DNA of 64,000 bases from CAVVST01 sp963750995 (GTDB lineage: Bacteria; Acidobacteriota; Vicinamibacteria; Vicinamibacterales; UBA2999). The number at the start of each line of letters is the position of its first letter. Within the stretch, counting starts at the first letter, position 1. The stretch covers positions 248,001-312,000 of the forward strand of contig CAVVST010000005.1 of the NCBI GenBank assembly GCA_963750995.1. Direction: 5' to 3'. Both the position numbers and the translations under genes were made by a program. Under the pieces are notes generated by a model, which did no database searches, was not told where the DNA came from, and worked only from the letters and a program-made list of their open reading frames with translations. Positions 49,178 to 58,268 of this stretch are shown piece after piece.

Positions 49178-49573
49178 TCACTGTTTCGTAATCTTGAAGT
49201 CGCCCTTCTGATTGCCCTGCATCCACGTGCCGACGATCGATCGGCTCAGCGACCCGAGATTCTCGATCTTCCCGTCGATCACATACTTGGTTGCACCGGC
49301 CTGCGCCTCGAGGTGCACCGACCAGTTGGTGTAGTTGACATCGGCTTTCGTGAAGGCGATCTTGTCGGCCTCGGGACTGATGCTGCCCGTGATCGCCTTG
49401 CCATCCCAGTTCATCTCGATCAGGACCGGCGTCCGCTTCGCCTTGTCGGGTCCCCAGTCGCCGATCCAGATCCCCTTGAGCGGATGTCCCTGGCCCTCGT
49501 TGAGCGCGGACTGCGCGACGGCGACGCCGGTCAGTCCGGCCACACAGACGAGCACGAGCAGTAACGTCTTCAT
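49178..49573 (-). CDS. Small exported beta-rich protein
   Basis: A 131-residue protein with a signal peptide (MKTLLLVLVCVAGLTGVAVAQ). The mature part reads HPLKGIWIGDWGP, then VLIEMNWDGKAITGSISP, WSVHLEAQAGATKYVIDGKI and RSIVGTWMQGNQKGDFKI: alternating short strands with GxW turns, like a small lipocalin or calycin-type barrel. I do not recognise a named family. AGGAG precedes the ATG. It follows the DGRPH-family gene at 49585 by 11 bases on the same strand, so it is probably in that operon. Confidence 0.7.
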   Translation of the reverse strand: MKTLLLVLVCVAGLTGVAVAQSALNEGQGHPLKGIWIGDWGPDKAKRTPVLIEMNWDGKAITGSISPEADKIAFTKADVNYTNWSVHLEAQAGATKYVIDGKIENLGSLSRSIVGTWMQGNQKGDFKITKQ

Positions 49574-49584
49574 CGCTGCCGCTC

Positions 49585-50430
49585 CTACTGCTTGAAGAAC
49601 TGACCGTCGTCAGTCGGATAAAGAGTTGGATACTTGTTGTTCTCGACGCACATGCTCTCGTAGAGCTCCTGGCCGGGGCCCCAGTTCAGGTTCCACGCCA
49701 CTTTCCACTCGCGCGTGTAGGCGCCGGGGTCGTCGATCGTGGCCTCGTAGCGCAGCGTGTTGTAGTCGGCCCGTGTGAAACGCTCGACCAGGTGCAGCTG
49801 ACTGGTGCGCGGCAGGCCGTTCACCGACAGCCAGTGCCCCTCGTTAAAGCCGACGGTGTCGACGACGAGCGTGTCGCCTTCCCAGCGGCCGACGGAGTGT
49901 CCGAGCCATGTCGGCAGGTCGAACGCCTCCTTCGGATGCGCCCGGCCGTCCATGTAGATCACCTGCCACATGGTCGCCTGCTCGAAGATGCGGACGATCC
50001 GCTTCTGCTGCGGGATCTGGATGAACTCCCATGGCTGCGACATGCGGTTCGAGGTGGCAGAGATGCCGCCCGCCGGCAGACAGAAGCCTTCGGGGTCGTC
50101 CTTCTGCTCAGTCTTGATCCGGTAGTCGTAGAGCGCCTTCGACCACGGCTGGAAGGGAATCCCGGCTGCCTTGTCTACCAGGTCCGCGGCGAAGTCGCGA
50201 TGCTGCCCCGTGCGCCAGACGCCCTTGTTGACTTCGTCCGCCCAACTGAGATTGGGTGTGCCATCGGGCATCCGCGGCACCGGGGGTGCCGGCTTCGCGG
50301 CCGCTCCGCCGCCGCGGCCGCCACCACCACCGCCCTGGGCGATGAGGGAGCTGCTCGCCGCGAGAAATAACGCGGCCGCCAATGACACGGCAGCCAGAGC
50401 TCTCCCGATTCGATGATGTCGCTTTGTCAT
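49585..50430 (-). CDS. Exported DGRAH/WEGDTLVV-family protein
   Basis: A 281-residue protein with a signal peptide (MTKRHHRIGRALAAVSLAAAL...) followed by a Gly-rich and Ala/Pro-rich linker. The core reads VIYMDGRAHPKE then VGRWEGDTLVVDTVGFNEGHW, followed by SQLHLVERFTRADYNTLRYEATIDDP and a C-terminal NKYPTLYPTDD, close to the typical family pattern. GGAGGAG lies before the ATG at 50430. A DUF6152 gene lies 19 bases upstream on the same strand, so this is another DUF6152/DGRPH pair, in the order DUF6152 first. The function is unknown. Confidence 0.8.
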   Translation of the reverse strand: MTKRHHRIGRALAAVSLAAALFLAASSSLIAQGGGGGGRGGGAAAKPAPPVPRMPDGTPNLSWADEVNKGVWRTGQHRDFAADLVDKAAGIPFQPWSKALYDYRIKTEQKDDPEGFCLPAGGISATSNRMSQPWEFIQIPQQKRIVRIFEQATMWQVIYMDGRAHPKEAFDLPTWLGHSVGRWEGDTLVVDTVGFNEGHWLSVNGLPRTSQLHLVERFTRADYNTLRYEATIDDPGAYTREWKVAWNLNWGPGQELYESMCVENNKYPTLYPTDDGQFFKQ

Positions 50431-50449
50431 GGCTCCTCCGCAGCGGCCG

Positions 50450-50848
50450 CTAATTGGCGTTCGGGTTCGAGGTGCCGGCCATGATCTCGCGGCCGTCGCC
50501 GAACTTGATGGTCCGGCCGTTGACCGTCCTCGACCCGTCCCGGGCGAGCCAACCCTCGACCATGATCTCGGTGCCGACCGCGAGCGTCTTCTTGTCGCCG
50601 CCGCGCCGGATCAACTGCATCGGCGTCCCGGTTTCGATCCGCCAGTTCTGCACCTTGCCGTCGCTGTCCTTGACGTTCAGGTACAGCCAGCCGTGGGGAT
50701 TGGTGAACTCCACCTTCGTCAGCACGCCTCGAAGGGTGATGTTCTTGTTTTGATCGAACTCCGCGGTGAAAGAATGGTGCGCGCCGAGCGTCGCCGCGCT
50801 CAACACGACGGCCGCCACAGCGGCCAGACCGACCAATATCTTCCTCAT
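50450..50848 (-). CDS. DUF6152 family protein
   Basis: A 132-residue exported protein: signal peptide ending SAATLGA, mature start HHSFTAEFDQ, then GVLTKVEFTNPHGWLYLNVKD, QNWRIETG, TLAVGTEIMVEGW and a C-terminal GREIMAGTSNP. All family landmarks are intact. It heads a run of three short-spaced minus-strand genes (50848 to 49178) with the DGRPH-family protein and the small beta-rich protein. The function is unknown. Confidence 0.85.
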   Translation of the reverse strand: MRKILVGLAAVAAVVLSAATLGAHHSFTAEFDQNKNITLRGVLTKVEFTNPHGWLYLNVKDSDGKVQNWRIETGTPMQLIRRGGDKKTLAVGTEIMVEGWLARDGSRTVNGRTIKFGDGREIMAGTSNPNAN

Positions 50849-50887
50849 CTGCGATGCCTCCGTAGGATGCTATCCGGTATAGGCCAA

Positions 50888-51568
50888 TCAGTACCCGCGC
50901 TCCTGCGCGCGATTCACGGTAATGATGCCCGCGGGGACGATGCGGGCGTGCTCGAGCAGACTCGCAACGAGCTCCTTGTAGACGTCCTCGGCATTGCCGC
51001 CGGTCGACGAAGCGATGGCGCCCGCGTAATTCCTGGTGGACACGCCGCACACCGCGAACTGCACGCCGCGCGCCGCCAGGCCGGTCAGCGATCGCCCCTG
51101 CTGGCGATCGCCCGCAGTGCCGGCAAACAGGTTCACCTTCGGCGGCTGCTTGGTGGCGGGATCGTTGTATTCGGTTCGCTGGGTGATCGCCACGCCATGC
51201 TTTGCCCAGATGCCGTTGTTGTAAGCGAACGGCGTCGCCCGGTGCCGCAGAATCAGGACCACCGCGAGGTCCTTGTCCTTCAGGCCGTAGCCGGTGTCGT
51301 TCGCGTTCATGTAGTTGTTGATGAACGTCATCGCCAGGCTGATGCCGTCGGGCGAAATGGCGTCGAACACCAACCGGTGCTGTCCCGGCACCTGATCCAG
51401 CCAGTCGTCCGCGGCATGGCGGGCGGGCTGATACCGCCCGGGACCGGTCTGGGCTTGCACCGGCGACATGCCGGCGGCGCCGAGCGCGGCGCCTCCCGTC
51501 AAGCCGATACCCAGGCGTGAAAGGAACGAGCGGCGCGGCAGCGACGAGGAATGCAGGTAACGGAACAT
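50888..51568 (-). CDS. Tat-exported DsrE/DsrF-like protein
   Basis: A 226-residue protein with a twin-arginine leader (LPRRSFLSRLGIGLTGG). The mature domain resembles the DsrE/DsrF-like fold: HRLVFDAISPDG, NNYMNANDTGYG, DLAVVLILRHRATPFAYNN, VQFAVCGVSTRNYAG (a single Cys at the usual site) and IVPAGIITVNRAQERGY at the C-terminus, a signature I associate with this family. The start may be the ATG at 51568 or at 51577; a TATAAT (51581-51576 on the minus strand) directly upstream would favour 51568 as a leaderless start, but the -35 is poor. It lies 18 bases after the SMP-30-like gene. Likely periplasmic sulfur-related or redox role. Confidence 0.68.
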   Translation of the reverse strand: MFRYLHSSSLPRRSFLSRLGIGLTGGAALGAAGMSPVQAQTGPGRYQPARHAADDWLDQVPGQHRLVFDAISPDGISLAMTFINNYMNANDTGYGLKDKDLAVVLILRHRATPFAYNNGIWAKHGVAITQRTEYNDPATKQPPKVNLFAGTAGDRQQGRSLTGLAARGVQFAVCGVSTRNYAGAIASSTGGNAEDVYKELVASLLEHARIVPAGIITVNRAQERGY

Positions 51569-51586
51569 AGGCGGCATTATAGAGGT

Positions 51587-52582
51587 CTACTCGGCGCCCG
51601 CCACATTCAGCCTGATCTTGGCCAGCTTCGAGCTGGCCGCCATGTAAATCGCCTTCCGATCCGGGTCGCCAAACGCGAAGCCGGGCGCATTTTCGGGCGG
51701 CACGATCAGGCCAATGTGCTTCCCCTGGGGCGTGAAAATCCAGATGCCCCCCGGCCCCACCGAATAGAGGTTGCCGCGCTCATCGAATTTCATCCCGTCG
51801 GGGTTGCCGTTCCCCTTCCCCGTGCTCATATCGGCGAACAGCCGGCCGTTCGCCACGGTTCCGTCAGGCCGCACGTCGTACCGCATGATCACGCGCTTGT
51901 TCGAGTCGTTGACGTAGAGCGACTTCTCGTCGGGGGACAGGGCGATGCCGTTCGGCCGATCAAGGTCCTGGACGAGGAGCTGGAGCTTGCCGTCCTTCAA
52001 CAGGAAGACGCCCTGATACGGAAGCTCCTTCTTGACGTCCCAGGTGCCGAACCGGCCGCCGCCGCTCGGGTCGGTGAAATAAAGCGATCCGTCCTTGCGA
52101 TAGACCAGGTCGTTGGGGCTGTTGAGACGTTTGCCCTCGTAACGCTCGGCGATGATCGTCCTCTTGCCGTCAGCCTCGAGGCGCACGACCGCGCGGTCGG
52201 CCTCGGCGGCATAGACGATCCGTCCCTGAGGATCGCGCGCGATGCCATTGGCGCCAAACCTGACGCCGGCCGGGCGAGTCTCGGCGACCCGCGTCCAGTC
52301 GGGACGATCGAGGAACACGGTCATCGTGCCGGGAGGCGTCCAGGTGTGAATGACGTTGGCGGGAATGTCGCTGACGAGCAGATGGCCCGAGTTTCCGTTG
52401 CGAACCCACAGAATGCCGTTGATGAAGCCGAAGCCCTCTTTCAGCGTGTTGACGGTGGCACCGGCGGGCACGATCGCGTCAAAGGCAGGGTCGAGCCGGA
52501 CGATCGAGCCCGGTGTCTGCGCCGTGGCCGCAATCCGCATCGCCAGGGCAAGGCATAGGACGGACAGTAATCGCATGGTCAT
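51587..52582 (-). CDS. Exported SMP-30/gluconolactonase-like protein
   Basis: A 331-residue six-bladed propeller of the SMP-30/gluconolactonase/LRE family with a signal peptide (MTMRLLSVLCLALAMRIAAT). Landmarks are KEGFGFINGILWV, GANGIARDPQGRIVYAAE, RLNSPNDLVYRKDGSLYFTDP (the metal-site Asn and Asp), RPNGIALSPDEKSLYVNDS and GNPDGMKFDERGNLYS. The ATG at 52582 is preferred because GAGGG lies six bases upstream. Predicted calcium-dependent lactonase or related hydrolase in the periplasm. It is followed by the DsrE-like gene. Confidence 0.82.
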   Translation of the reverse strand: MTMRLLSVLCLALAMRIAATAQTPGSIVRLDPAFDAIVPAGATVNTLKEGFGFINGILWVRNGNSGHLLVSDIPANVIHTWTPPGTMTVFLDRPDWTRVAETRPAGVRFGANGIARDPQGRIVYAAEADRAVVRLEADGKRTIIAERYEGKRLNSPNDLVYRKDGSLYFTDPSGGGRFGTWDVKKELPYQGVFLLKDGKLQLLVQDLDRPNGIALSPDEKSLYVNDSNKRVIMRYDVRPDGTVANGRLFADMSTGKGNGNPDGMKFDERGNLYSVGPGGIWIFTPQGKHIGLIVPPENAPGFAFGDPDRKAIYMAASSKLAKIRLNVAGAE

Positions 52583-52628
52583 TGGCAACCCTCGGCGGTG
52601 ATTCTAGCTGGTTGAGGCAGGGAGGGGA

Positions 52629-52726
52629 CAGGAGGAAACGGAGGACGAACGAAGCGCCGGTGATTGCCTCATTAGCGCGCGCGTGCAGTCGCCGTCCGTT
52701 CGTCCCCCGTTGCTCTGCGCCTCCTG
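52629..52726. repeat. Imperfect long inverted repeat (CAGGAGG...GACGAACG)
   Basis: GGACGAACG at 52643-52651 pairs with CGTTCGTCC at 52697-52705; outside it AACGGAG pairs loosely with a CCCGTT counterpart and CAGGAGG (about 52630) pairs with CCTCCTG (about 52721). It fills the gap between the GldG-like gene's stop and the SMP-30-like gene's start, so it could terminate the GldFG transcript. Confidence 0.5.
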
Positions 52727-52759
52727 TGAAATCCGTTGCCTCCGCAAATCTCCGAGCCC

Positions 52760-54373
52760 TCACCCGCGTTTTCGCAGATACGCCGCGACACCAATCGCCG
52801 CCCCTGGCAGAAGCAGCAGCGCGAACCACGAGACGAAGGTCTGCTGCCCCGGCGTCATCGTCAGCACGCGTTCGGCCGGAAGCCGTGCTGGTATCGACAC
52901 ACCGTTGTCCTGCGCCAGCCAGCGCACGACCGACAGGAACATGTCGGCGTTACCGGGAATGTTCGCCGAGTAGTTGGCCGCGAAGTCTGAATCGCCGACG
53001 ACGACCAGCCGGGAATACCGCAGCGGCGCTTGGCCGCCCTGCGGCGGCGGTCCCGGCGCCTCGATCGCGACCCCGAGCGGGATCGGACCCGGCCGATCGC
53101 CTTCTTCCGGATCCATCGACAGCTGGCCCGCGCCCAGTTGCTGGATGTCGGTTTCCGACCAGGTACGATCGCTCGTCGCGATGAACGCTGATATCGTCTT
53201 GCCGGCTGGGCCGGTGCCGGGTGTCACCGACCGTGCCATCGGGTAGGCGCTGAGCGCCGAGAGGCCCTGCGTAATGGGATGCGCCGGATAGCTCGCCGCC
53301 ACCGGAACGGAGGCGTCGGTGCCGATGAACTGTCCCATCTCGCTCTGATCAACGACGACGTCGTTCCCGAGCTCCGCGCCTTCGGCGCGGATGAAGTTCG
53401 CGAGGTTCCTGAGCTCGCCCGTGCCCGACACGCTCGACGGATCCATCATGAACAGCGCCAGGCCGCTCTCGGTGATGTAGCGCTTCAGATCTTCGAAGGG
53501 ATCGACCAGGAAGAGCATCGCACCACCCTTGACGCGGTACCGCCGCAGCGCGTCGACTTCACCGCTGAAGAAATCCGCGCGCGGCCCCGCGACGATGGTC
53601 AGCGTCGCATCGGCAGGAATGTCGGGCACCTCGGTGAAGTTGACCGTCTCGACGACGAAATTGTTGCGCCGGAGCGCGGCAATGATCCCGCTGTAGCCGA
53701 CGCGCTCGGTGCTGGTGATGTCGCGCTCGGCGTGCCCGGTCGTGAAATAGATCTTGCGGGTTCGCCCCTCGCGCAGCCGCGTGAGGGCGTTGGTGAAATC
53801 CTGCTCGCGGCCGCCGCGAAGCAACTCGAAACGGCCTTTGTATTCGACGACTGAGGTGCCGTACTCCTGGACGTCGTACTGACGGGCGAGCGCCGGCTGC
53901 CCTTCGACGTCCACTGCTTCCACCGACACGAGCCGCGAGGCCGCCGCGTATTCATCGAGCAGATCACGATAGGCCGGCAGGTCTTCGTTTGCGACAAACA
54001 GCAGAATGCGGACGGGCGCGTCGAGCCGGCGCAGCACGTCGCGCGTGCCGGGTGACAGCTGATGGACGCCGCTGGCGGTCACGTCCCAGCGCGGGCCGAA
54101 GCTTCCGGCGAGCATCGCGATCGCGGCGGCCATCGCCACGCCCGCGACCAGCGTCGCCGCCGGCAGGCGCGACTGATCCGCCGGCGCGGGCGCCCGCGTG
54201 GCATGGTCGCGCCACCACACGACCGCATAGACGCACACGCATACCATACCGGCTATGCCCGCCCCGACGAGATACGAATCCCACCGCGGGTCTGACGCGG
54301 CGAAGCGGCCGACGACCAGCGCCACGAGGACCGTGCCGAGCCAGCCGATGACGATCAGGAAATGATTGCCCAC
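52760..54373 (-). CDS. GldG-like ABC-transporter auxiliary protein
   Basis: A 537-residue membrane protein: two to three N-terminal transmembrane segments (to about residue 92), then a large extracytoplasmic region (DVTASGVHQLSPGTRDVLRRL, VRILLFVANEDLPAYRDLLDEY, KIYFTTGHAERDI, LTIVAGPRADF, GGAMLFLVDPFED, RLVVVGDSDFAANYS) and one C-terminal segment. These are landmarks of the GldG/ABC-type uncharacterised transport family. A GTG start is coupled to the permease gene (stop TGA one base before). The partner ATPase gene is not next to it. In Bacteroidota GldFG relate to gliding, but in other phyla the role is unclear, possibly export or envelope maintenance. Confidence 0.78.
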   Translation of the reverse strand: MGNHFLIVIGWLGTVLVALVVGRFAASDPRWDSYLVGAGIAGMVCVCVYAVVWWRDHATRAPAPADQSRLPAATLVAGVAMAAAIAMLAGSFGPRWDVTASGVHQLSPGTRDVLRRLDAPVRILLFVANEDLPAYRDLLDEYAAASRLVSVEAVDVEGQPALARQYDVQEYGTSVVEYKGRFELLRGGREQDFTNALTRLREGRTRKIYFTTGHAERDITSTERVGYSGIIAALRRNNFVVETVNFTEVPDIPADATLTIVAGPRADFFSGEVDALRRYRVKGGAMLFLVDPFEDLKRYITESGLALFMMDPSSVSGTGELRNLANFIRAEGAELGNDVVVDQSEMGQFIGTDASVPVAASYPAHPITQGLSALSAYPMARSVTPGTGPAGKTISAFIATSDRTWSETDIQQLGAGQLSMDPEEGDRPGPIPLGVAIEAPGPPPQGGQAPLRYSRLVVVGDSDFAANYSANIPGNADMFLSVVRWLAQDNGVSIPARLPAERVLTMTPGQQTFVSWFALLLLPGAAIGVAAYLRKRG

Positions 54374-54374
54374 G

Positions 54375-55157
54375 TCAGCGGTTCCGCCGGCCTGGTTCGA
54401 GTGTGTGCGCGGTCAGGAACAGCGCCACCGCGACAATCGTGAGGCAAGTCACGACGTGGCCGCCATCGATCACGCCCCTGGCAAAGTCGTCGAGCGCGAC
54501 GCCGATGGACAGCCTCTGAAATATCGGGCGCGCGCCCGGTGCCGCCGACAAGGCGAGCCATGACGAGGCCGCAAGAGCCAGCGCCAGGGCAAAGGTCGCC
54601 GCCGTCGCAGGCGCGGCGCTGGTCGCCAGGCTCGCGATGAACAGCGCCGCGGCGATGAAGGCAGCGCCGGTGAGCAACAGGCCGAGGTAACCGCTCGCAA
54701 TCGGGCCCCACTCGGGCGCGCCGTAGAAGAACAGCCCGAGTACCAGGATGAGCGATGCCGCGAGCATCACGGCATACACCGTCATCACGCCGATGAACGG
54801 CGCCGCGACCCGGGACATCGTCGCCCCCGGCACCTGCGTGTCGGTGGCTCGCGCCGTGAAAGCACGCGCGGTGAGAAACGGCAGGACGAGCAGCGCCGCG
54901 ATCCCGACCTGGACCAGGAACGGGCGAATCAGCAACTGGTTGACGTTGACAGGACGCGCCGGCGGAGCTGACAGCGCCTCGAGCGCGGCGTCCAGGAAGG
55001 CGTCCAGCGCGGCGACGAAGGCGGCTCCGGCGAGCAGCGCGAAGACGGCGATCAGCAGCCAAGACACTGGCGATCGGAGTTGGTGCCGTACTTCCTGCCC
55101 CGTCAGTCGTAGGCCGGGTTCCGCGAAACGGACCCGGCGATCAGGAAGCGTCCTCAT
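54375..55157 (-). CDS. ABC-2-type permease, GldF-like
   Basis: A 260-residue integral membrane protein with about six transmembrane segments, starting LTGQEVRHQLRSPVSWLLIAVFALLAG, and conserved RPFLVQVGIAALLVLPFLTARAF and GAPEWGPIASGYLGLLL, as in GldF/NosY-like permeases. The stop codon lies one base before the GTG of the GldG-like gene, so translation is coupled. No ATP-binding protein is encoded within the window near it; upstream the next gene is the divergent receptor at 55275. The 117-base gap holds the receptor's promoter. Confidence 0.75.
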   Translation of the reverse strand: MRTLPDRRVRFAEPGLRLTGQEVRHQLRSPVSWLLIAVFALLAGAAFVAALDAFLDAALEALSAPPARPVNVNQLLIRPFLVQVGIAALLVLPFLTARAFTARATDTQVPGATMSRVAAPFIGVMTVYAVMLAASLILVLGLFFYGAPEWGPIASGYLGLLLTGAAFIAAALFIASLATSAAPATAATFALALALAASSWLALSAAPGARPIFQRLSIGVALDDFARGVIDGGHVVTCLTIVAVALFLTAHTLEPGRRNR

Positions 55158-55202
55158 GGCTCAGGCAGCATAGATGACAGGCACTCTTTTGGAAAGAATC
55201 CC

Positions 55203-55231
55203 TTGACCTTTCACCCGGCCGTCCCTATATA
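55203..55231 (+). promoter_or_regulatory. Sigma-70-type promoter of the receptor gene
   Basis: TTGACC (55203-55208) and TATATA (55226-55231) are separated by exactly 17 bases, close to consensus. The -10 box lies 43 bases before the ATG at 55275, leaving a short leader with GGAGGT. This is the clearest promoter in the window. Confidence 0.72.
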
Positions 55232-55274
55232 TGGTCGCCTCTATGGCGTAAACCGCGCGTTCTCGGAGGTACCC

Positions 55275-58235
55275 ATGCACGGACGAGTCACGCTGGCGTT
55301 GGCATTCATTGCTTCGCTTCTGATCTTCTCCTCGACGGCGTATGCGCAAGCGTCGATCACCGGCGTGGTTCGAGACACGTCGGGGGCAGTGCTGCCAGGG
55401 GTGACGGTCGAAGCGTCGAGCCCCGCGCTGATTGAGAAGGTCCGGTCTGTCGTGTCTGACGGCAGCGGTCAGTACCGGATCGAGAACCTCCGGCCCGGCG
55501 ATTACGTCGTCACCTTCACGCTGCCGGGCTTCTCCACTGTCCGCCGCGAAGGCATCCAGCTCGCGGGTTCCTTCGTCGCCTCGGTCAACGCCGAGCTCGT
55601 CGTCGGCGCGCTCGAAGAGACGATCACGGTGACTGGAGAAACGCCGAGCGTGGACGTGCAGAGCACGCTGCGCCAGACCGTGTTCGACGAAGAACTGCTC
55701 GAGGCGCTGCCCTCCAGCCGGGCGCCGCAGCGCGTCGCCGCGCTGCTGCCTGGCGTCACGACGCAGCGGCAGGATGTCGGCGGCATCCAGGGCGACGGCA
55801 CCGGCCGCGGGCTGGTCACCGTCCGCGGCGTCTCGGACGCGCGCATGAACATCAACGGCGTGTCGAACCAGGCCACCAGCCAGAGCGTCACCGCGGCCGA
55901 CGGCGCCTACAACATGGCCGCCTACCAGGAAATGGCGGTCGACACGGCTGGATCAGGCGCCGAGTACAGCCAGGGCGGCGTCAGGATGAACATGATTCCG
56001 CGCGACGGCGGGAACGTCTTCCGCGGTTATTTCCTCGGCAGTTACGCGTCCGACTCGCTGCAGAACGACAACCTGACCGACGACCTGATCGCCCGGGGTC
56101 TGAGCGCACCCGACAAGATCAAGCGCCTGTGGGACTTCAATCCGGCCTTCGGCGGTCCGATCAAGCGCGACAAGGTCTGGTTTCATACGACGATGCGGCT
56201 CACCGGGGCGGCCACCTACGCGTCGCTCTTCTTCAACAAGAACGCCGGCAATCCGAACCTGTGGACCTACGAGCCCGACACCAGCCGCGATGCCGCCTTC
56301 AACGACCACTCGATTCGCAACGCGAACGTGCGCGTCACGTGGCAGGCGACGCAGAAACACAAGCTGGCGGTGAGCGTCGACCCGTCGCGGATCTGCGACT
56401 GCCCGCGCGGCCTGGTCGCGACCACCGCGCCGGAAGCGTTCATGATGAACTACGTGACCAACTACCCGAAGGTGTTCCTGTTCGGCGACTGGACGGCGCC
56501 GCTGACCAACCGGCTGCTGGTTGATTCGGCGTTCGTGCGGCACTGGAGCCTGACGAAGCGGCCGGAACAGAACCTTCTCCTTGGCGGCGCGCAGGACATG
56601 ATCGCGGTGCTCGAGCAATCGAACAACCTGCTCTACCGCGGCTCGTTCATGGCGCATCGGACGCAGAACGACACCCTGTTCTGGCGCGGCTCGGTGTCGT
56701 ACATCACCGGCGCCCACAGCCTGAAGATGGGCTTCAACTACGGCTGGGGGTTGCAGGATCGCACCGACTTCTCACCCGACGCCCCGATCCAGTACCGCTT
56801 CAACAACGGCATTCCGAACCAGCTGACGCTGCACGCGCGGCCGTTCCGGAACATCACGCACATCCGCGATCACGGCCTGTTCGTCCAGGATCGCTGGACC
56901 GTCAACCGCCTGACCGTCACCGGCGGCCTGCGCTACGACTACTTCCACGACTTCTTCCCGGAAACGCCGATCGGACCCTCGCCGTACGCGCCGAACCGGA
57001 ACCTGGTGTTCCCGAAAACCGACGGCGTGCGGTGGCACGACCTGCAGCCGCGAGCCGGCTTCGCCTACGACCTCTTCGGTGATGGCAGGACGGCGATCAG
57101 GGCCAGCCTGAACAAGTACATGGCCGGTCAGGCGGCCATCGGCGTCTTCGCCTTCGACATGGCACCGTCGAACCGATTGGTGAATACGACCAACCGCTCG
57201 TGGGCCGACGCGAACCGCAACTTCGTTCCCGACTGCGATCTCGTCAACCCGGTGGCCAACGGCGAGTGCGGCGCGATGTCGAATCCCGATTTCGGCACCA
57301 CGCGCCCCGGCGTCACCTACGATCCGGATACGCTCGCGGGGTGGGGCAAGCGCGATCACAACTGGCAGTTCACGACGTCGCTGCAGCGCGAAATCCTGCC
57401 GCGGACGTCGGTCGAGGTCAGTTACTTCCGTACCTGGTTCGGTAACTTCACCGTCCAAGACGACCGCGCGCTGAGCGCCGCCGACTTCAACACCTTCAGC
57501 ATCACCGCGCCCTCCGATTCCCGGCTGCCGGATGGCGGGAACTACGTGATCTCGGGCCTCTATGACCGGACGGCGGCGGCGTTCGGACGCCGCGCCGATC
57601 TGTACCTGACGTTTGCCGACAACTTCGGCCATCAGAGCGACCGGTATGACGGCGTCGATCTGACCATTAACGCGCGACCGCGGCCCGGGCTGCTGCTCAC
57701 TGGTGGCACCAACACCCAGCGGCGGTCCACCGACAAGTGCGACGTGGTGGCGCAGGTGCCGGAGGCGATCCTCAACGTCGCCGCGAACGCGCCGAGCATT
57801 CCGTACTGCAACACCCGGGGGAATTTCATCACCCAGCTGAAGATGACCGGGTCCTACACCATTCCACGCGTCGACGTGCAGTTCACGGCGGCGCTGCAGA
57901 GCCAGCCCGGCCCGGAGGTCCTCGCGAACTTCACGGCGACGAACGCCGCGGTCCAGCCGTCGCTCGGCCGGCCGCTGTCCGGGGGAACGGCCAACATCCT
58001 GGTCAACCTGGTCGAGCCCGGGACGATCTACGGCGATCGGATGAACCAGCTCGACCTCCGAATCGCCAAAATCGTCAACCTCGTCGGGGTGCGGTGGACT
58101 GCCAGCGTCGACCTCTACAACGCGCTGAACTCCAGCCCGGTGATTACGCAGAGTGACGCTTACGCGAGCTGGCAGCGGCCGCAGGCGATTCTGAATGCCC
58201 GCTTTGCCAAACTGGTCTTTCAGATGGATTTCTAA
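55275..58235 (+). CDS. TonB-dependent receptor, Oar-like
   Basis: An intact 986-residue receptor: signal peptide (MHGRVTLALAFIASLLIFSSTAYAQ), regulatory-like domain (SITGVVRDTSGAVLPGVTV, GQYRIENLRPGDYVVTF), plug (VQSTLRQTVFDEELLEALPSS), GGVRMNMIPRDGGN and a barrel ending LVFQMDF with terminal Phe. It has shared barrel landmarks FNPAFGGPIKRDKVWF, YDLFGDGRTAIRASLNKY and WADANRNFVPDCDL. The ATG follows GGAGGT and the strong promoter at 55203. The downstream beta-propeller gene has its own TATAAA box, so the receptor may be transcribed alone. The substrate is unknown. Confidence 0.9.
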   Translation: MHGRVTLALAFIASLLIFSSTAYAQASITGVVRDTSGAVLPGVTVEASSPALIEKVRSVVSDGSGQYRIENLRPGDYVVTFTLPGFSTVRREGIQLAGSFVASVNAELVVGALEETITVTGETPSVDVQSTLRQTVFDEELLEALPSSRAPQRVAALLPGVTTQRQDVGGIQGDGTGRGLVTVRGVSDARMNINGVSNQATSQSVTAADGAYNMAAYQEMAVDTAGSGAEYSQGGVRMNMIPRDGGNVFRGYFLGSYASDSLQNDNLTDDLIARGLSAPDKIKRLWDFNPAFGGPIKRDKVWFHTTMRLTGAATYASLFFNKNAGNPNLWTYEPDTSRDAAFNDHSIRNANVRVTWQATQKHKLAVSVDPSRICDCPRGLVATTAPEAFMMNYVTNYPKVFLFGDWTAPLTNRLLVDSAFVRHWSLTKRPEQNLLLGGAQDMIAVLEQSNNLLYRGSFMAHRTQNDTLFWRGSVSYITGAHSLKMGFNYGWGLQDRTDFSPDAPIQYRFNNGIPNQLTLHARPFRNITHIRDHGLFVQDRWTVNRLTVTGGLRYDYFHDFFPETPIGPSPYAPNRNLVFPKTDGVRWHDLQPRAGFAYDLFGDGRTAIRASLNKYMAGQAAIGVFAFDMAPSNRLVNTTNRSWADANRNFVPDCDLVNPVANGECGAMSNPDFGTTRPGVTYDPDTLAGWGKRDHNWQFTTSLQREILPRTSVEVSYFRTWFGNFTVQDDRALSAADFNTFSITAPSDSRLPDGGNYVISGLYDRTAAAFGRRADLYLTFADNFGHQSDRYDGVDLTINARPRPGLLLTGGTNTQRRSTDKCDVVAQVPEAILNVAANAPSIPYCNTRGNFITQLKMTGSYTIPRVDVQFTAALQSQPGPEVLANFTATNAAVQPSLGRPLSGGTANILVNLVEPGTIYGDRMNQLDLRIAKIVNLVGVRWTASVDLYNALNSSPVITQSDAYASWQRPQAILNARFAKLVFQMDF

Positions 58236-58268
58236 GCATTTTTCGCAGCACACGAAAAGCGAAACATC

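Noticed and set aside
52629..52726. Insertion-sequence terminal inverted repeats
   Set aside because: The arms lie only 45 bases apart with no transposase between them and no target duplication is visible. A terminator or small dispersed repeat fits better.
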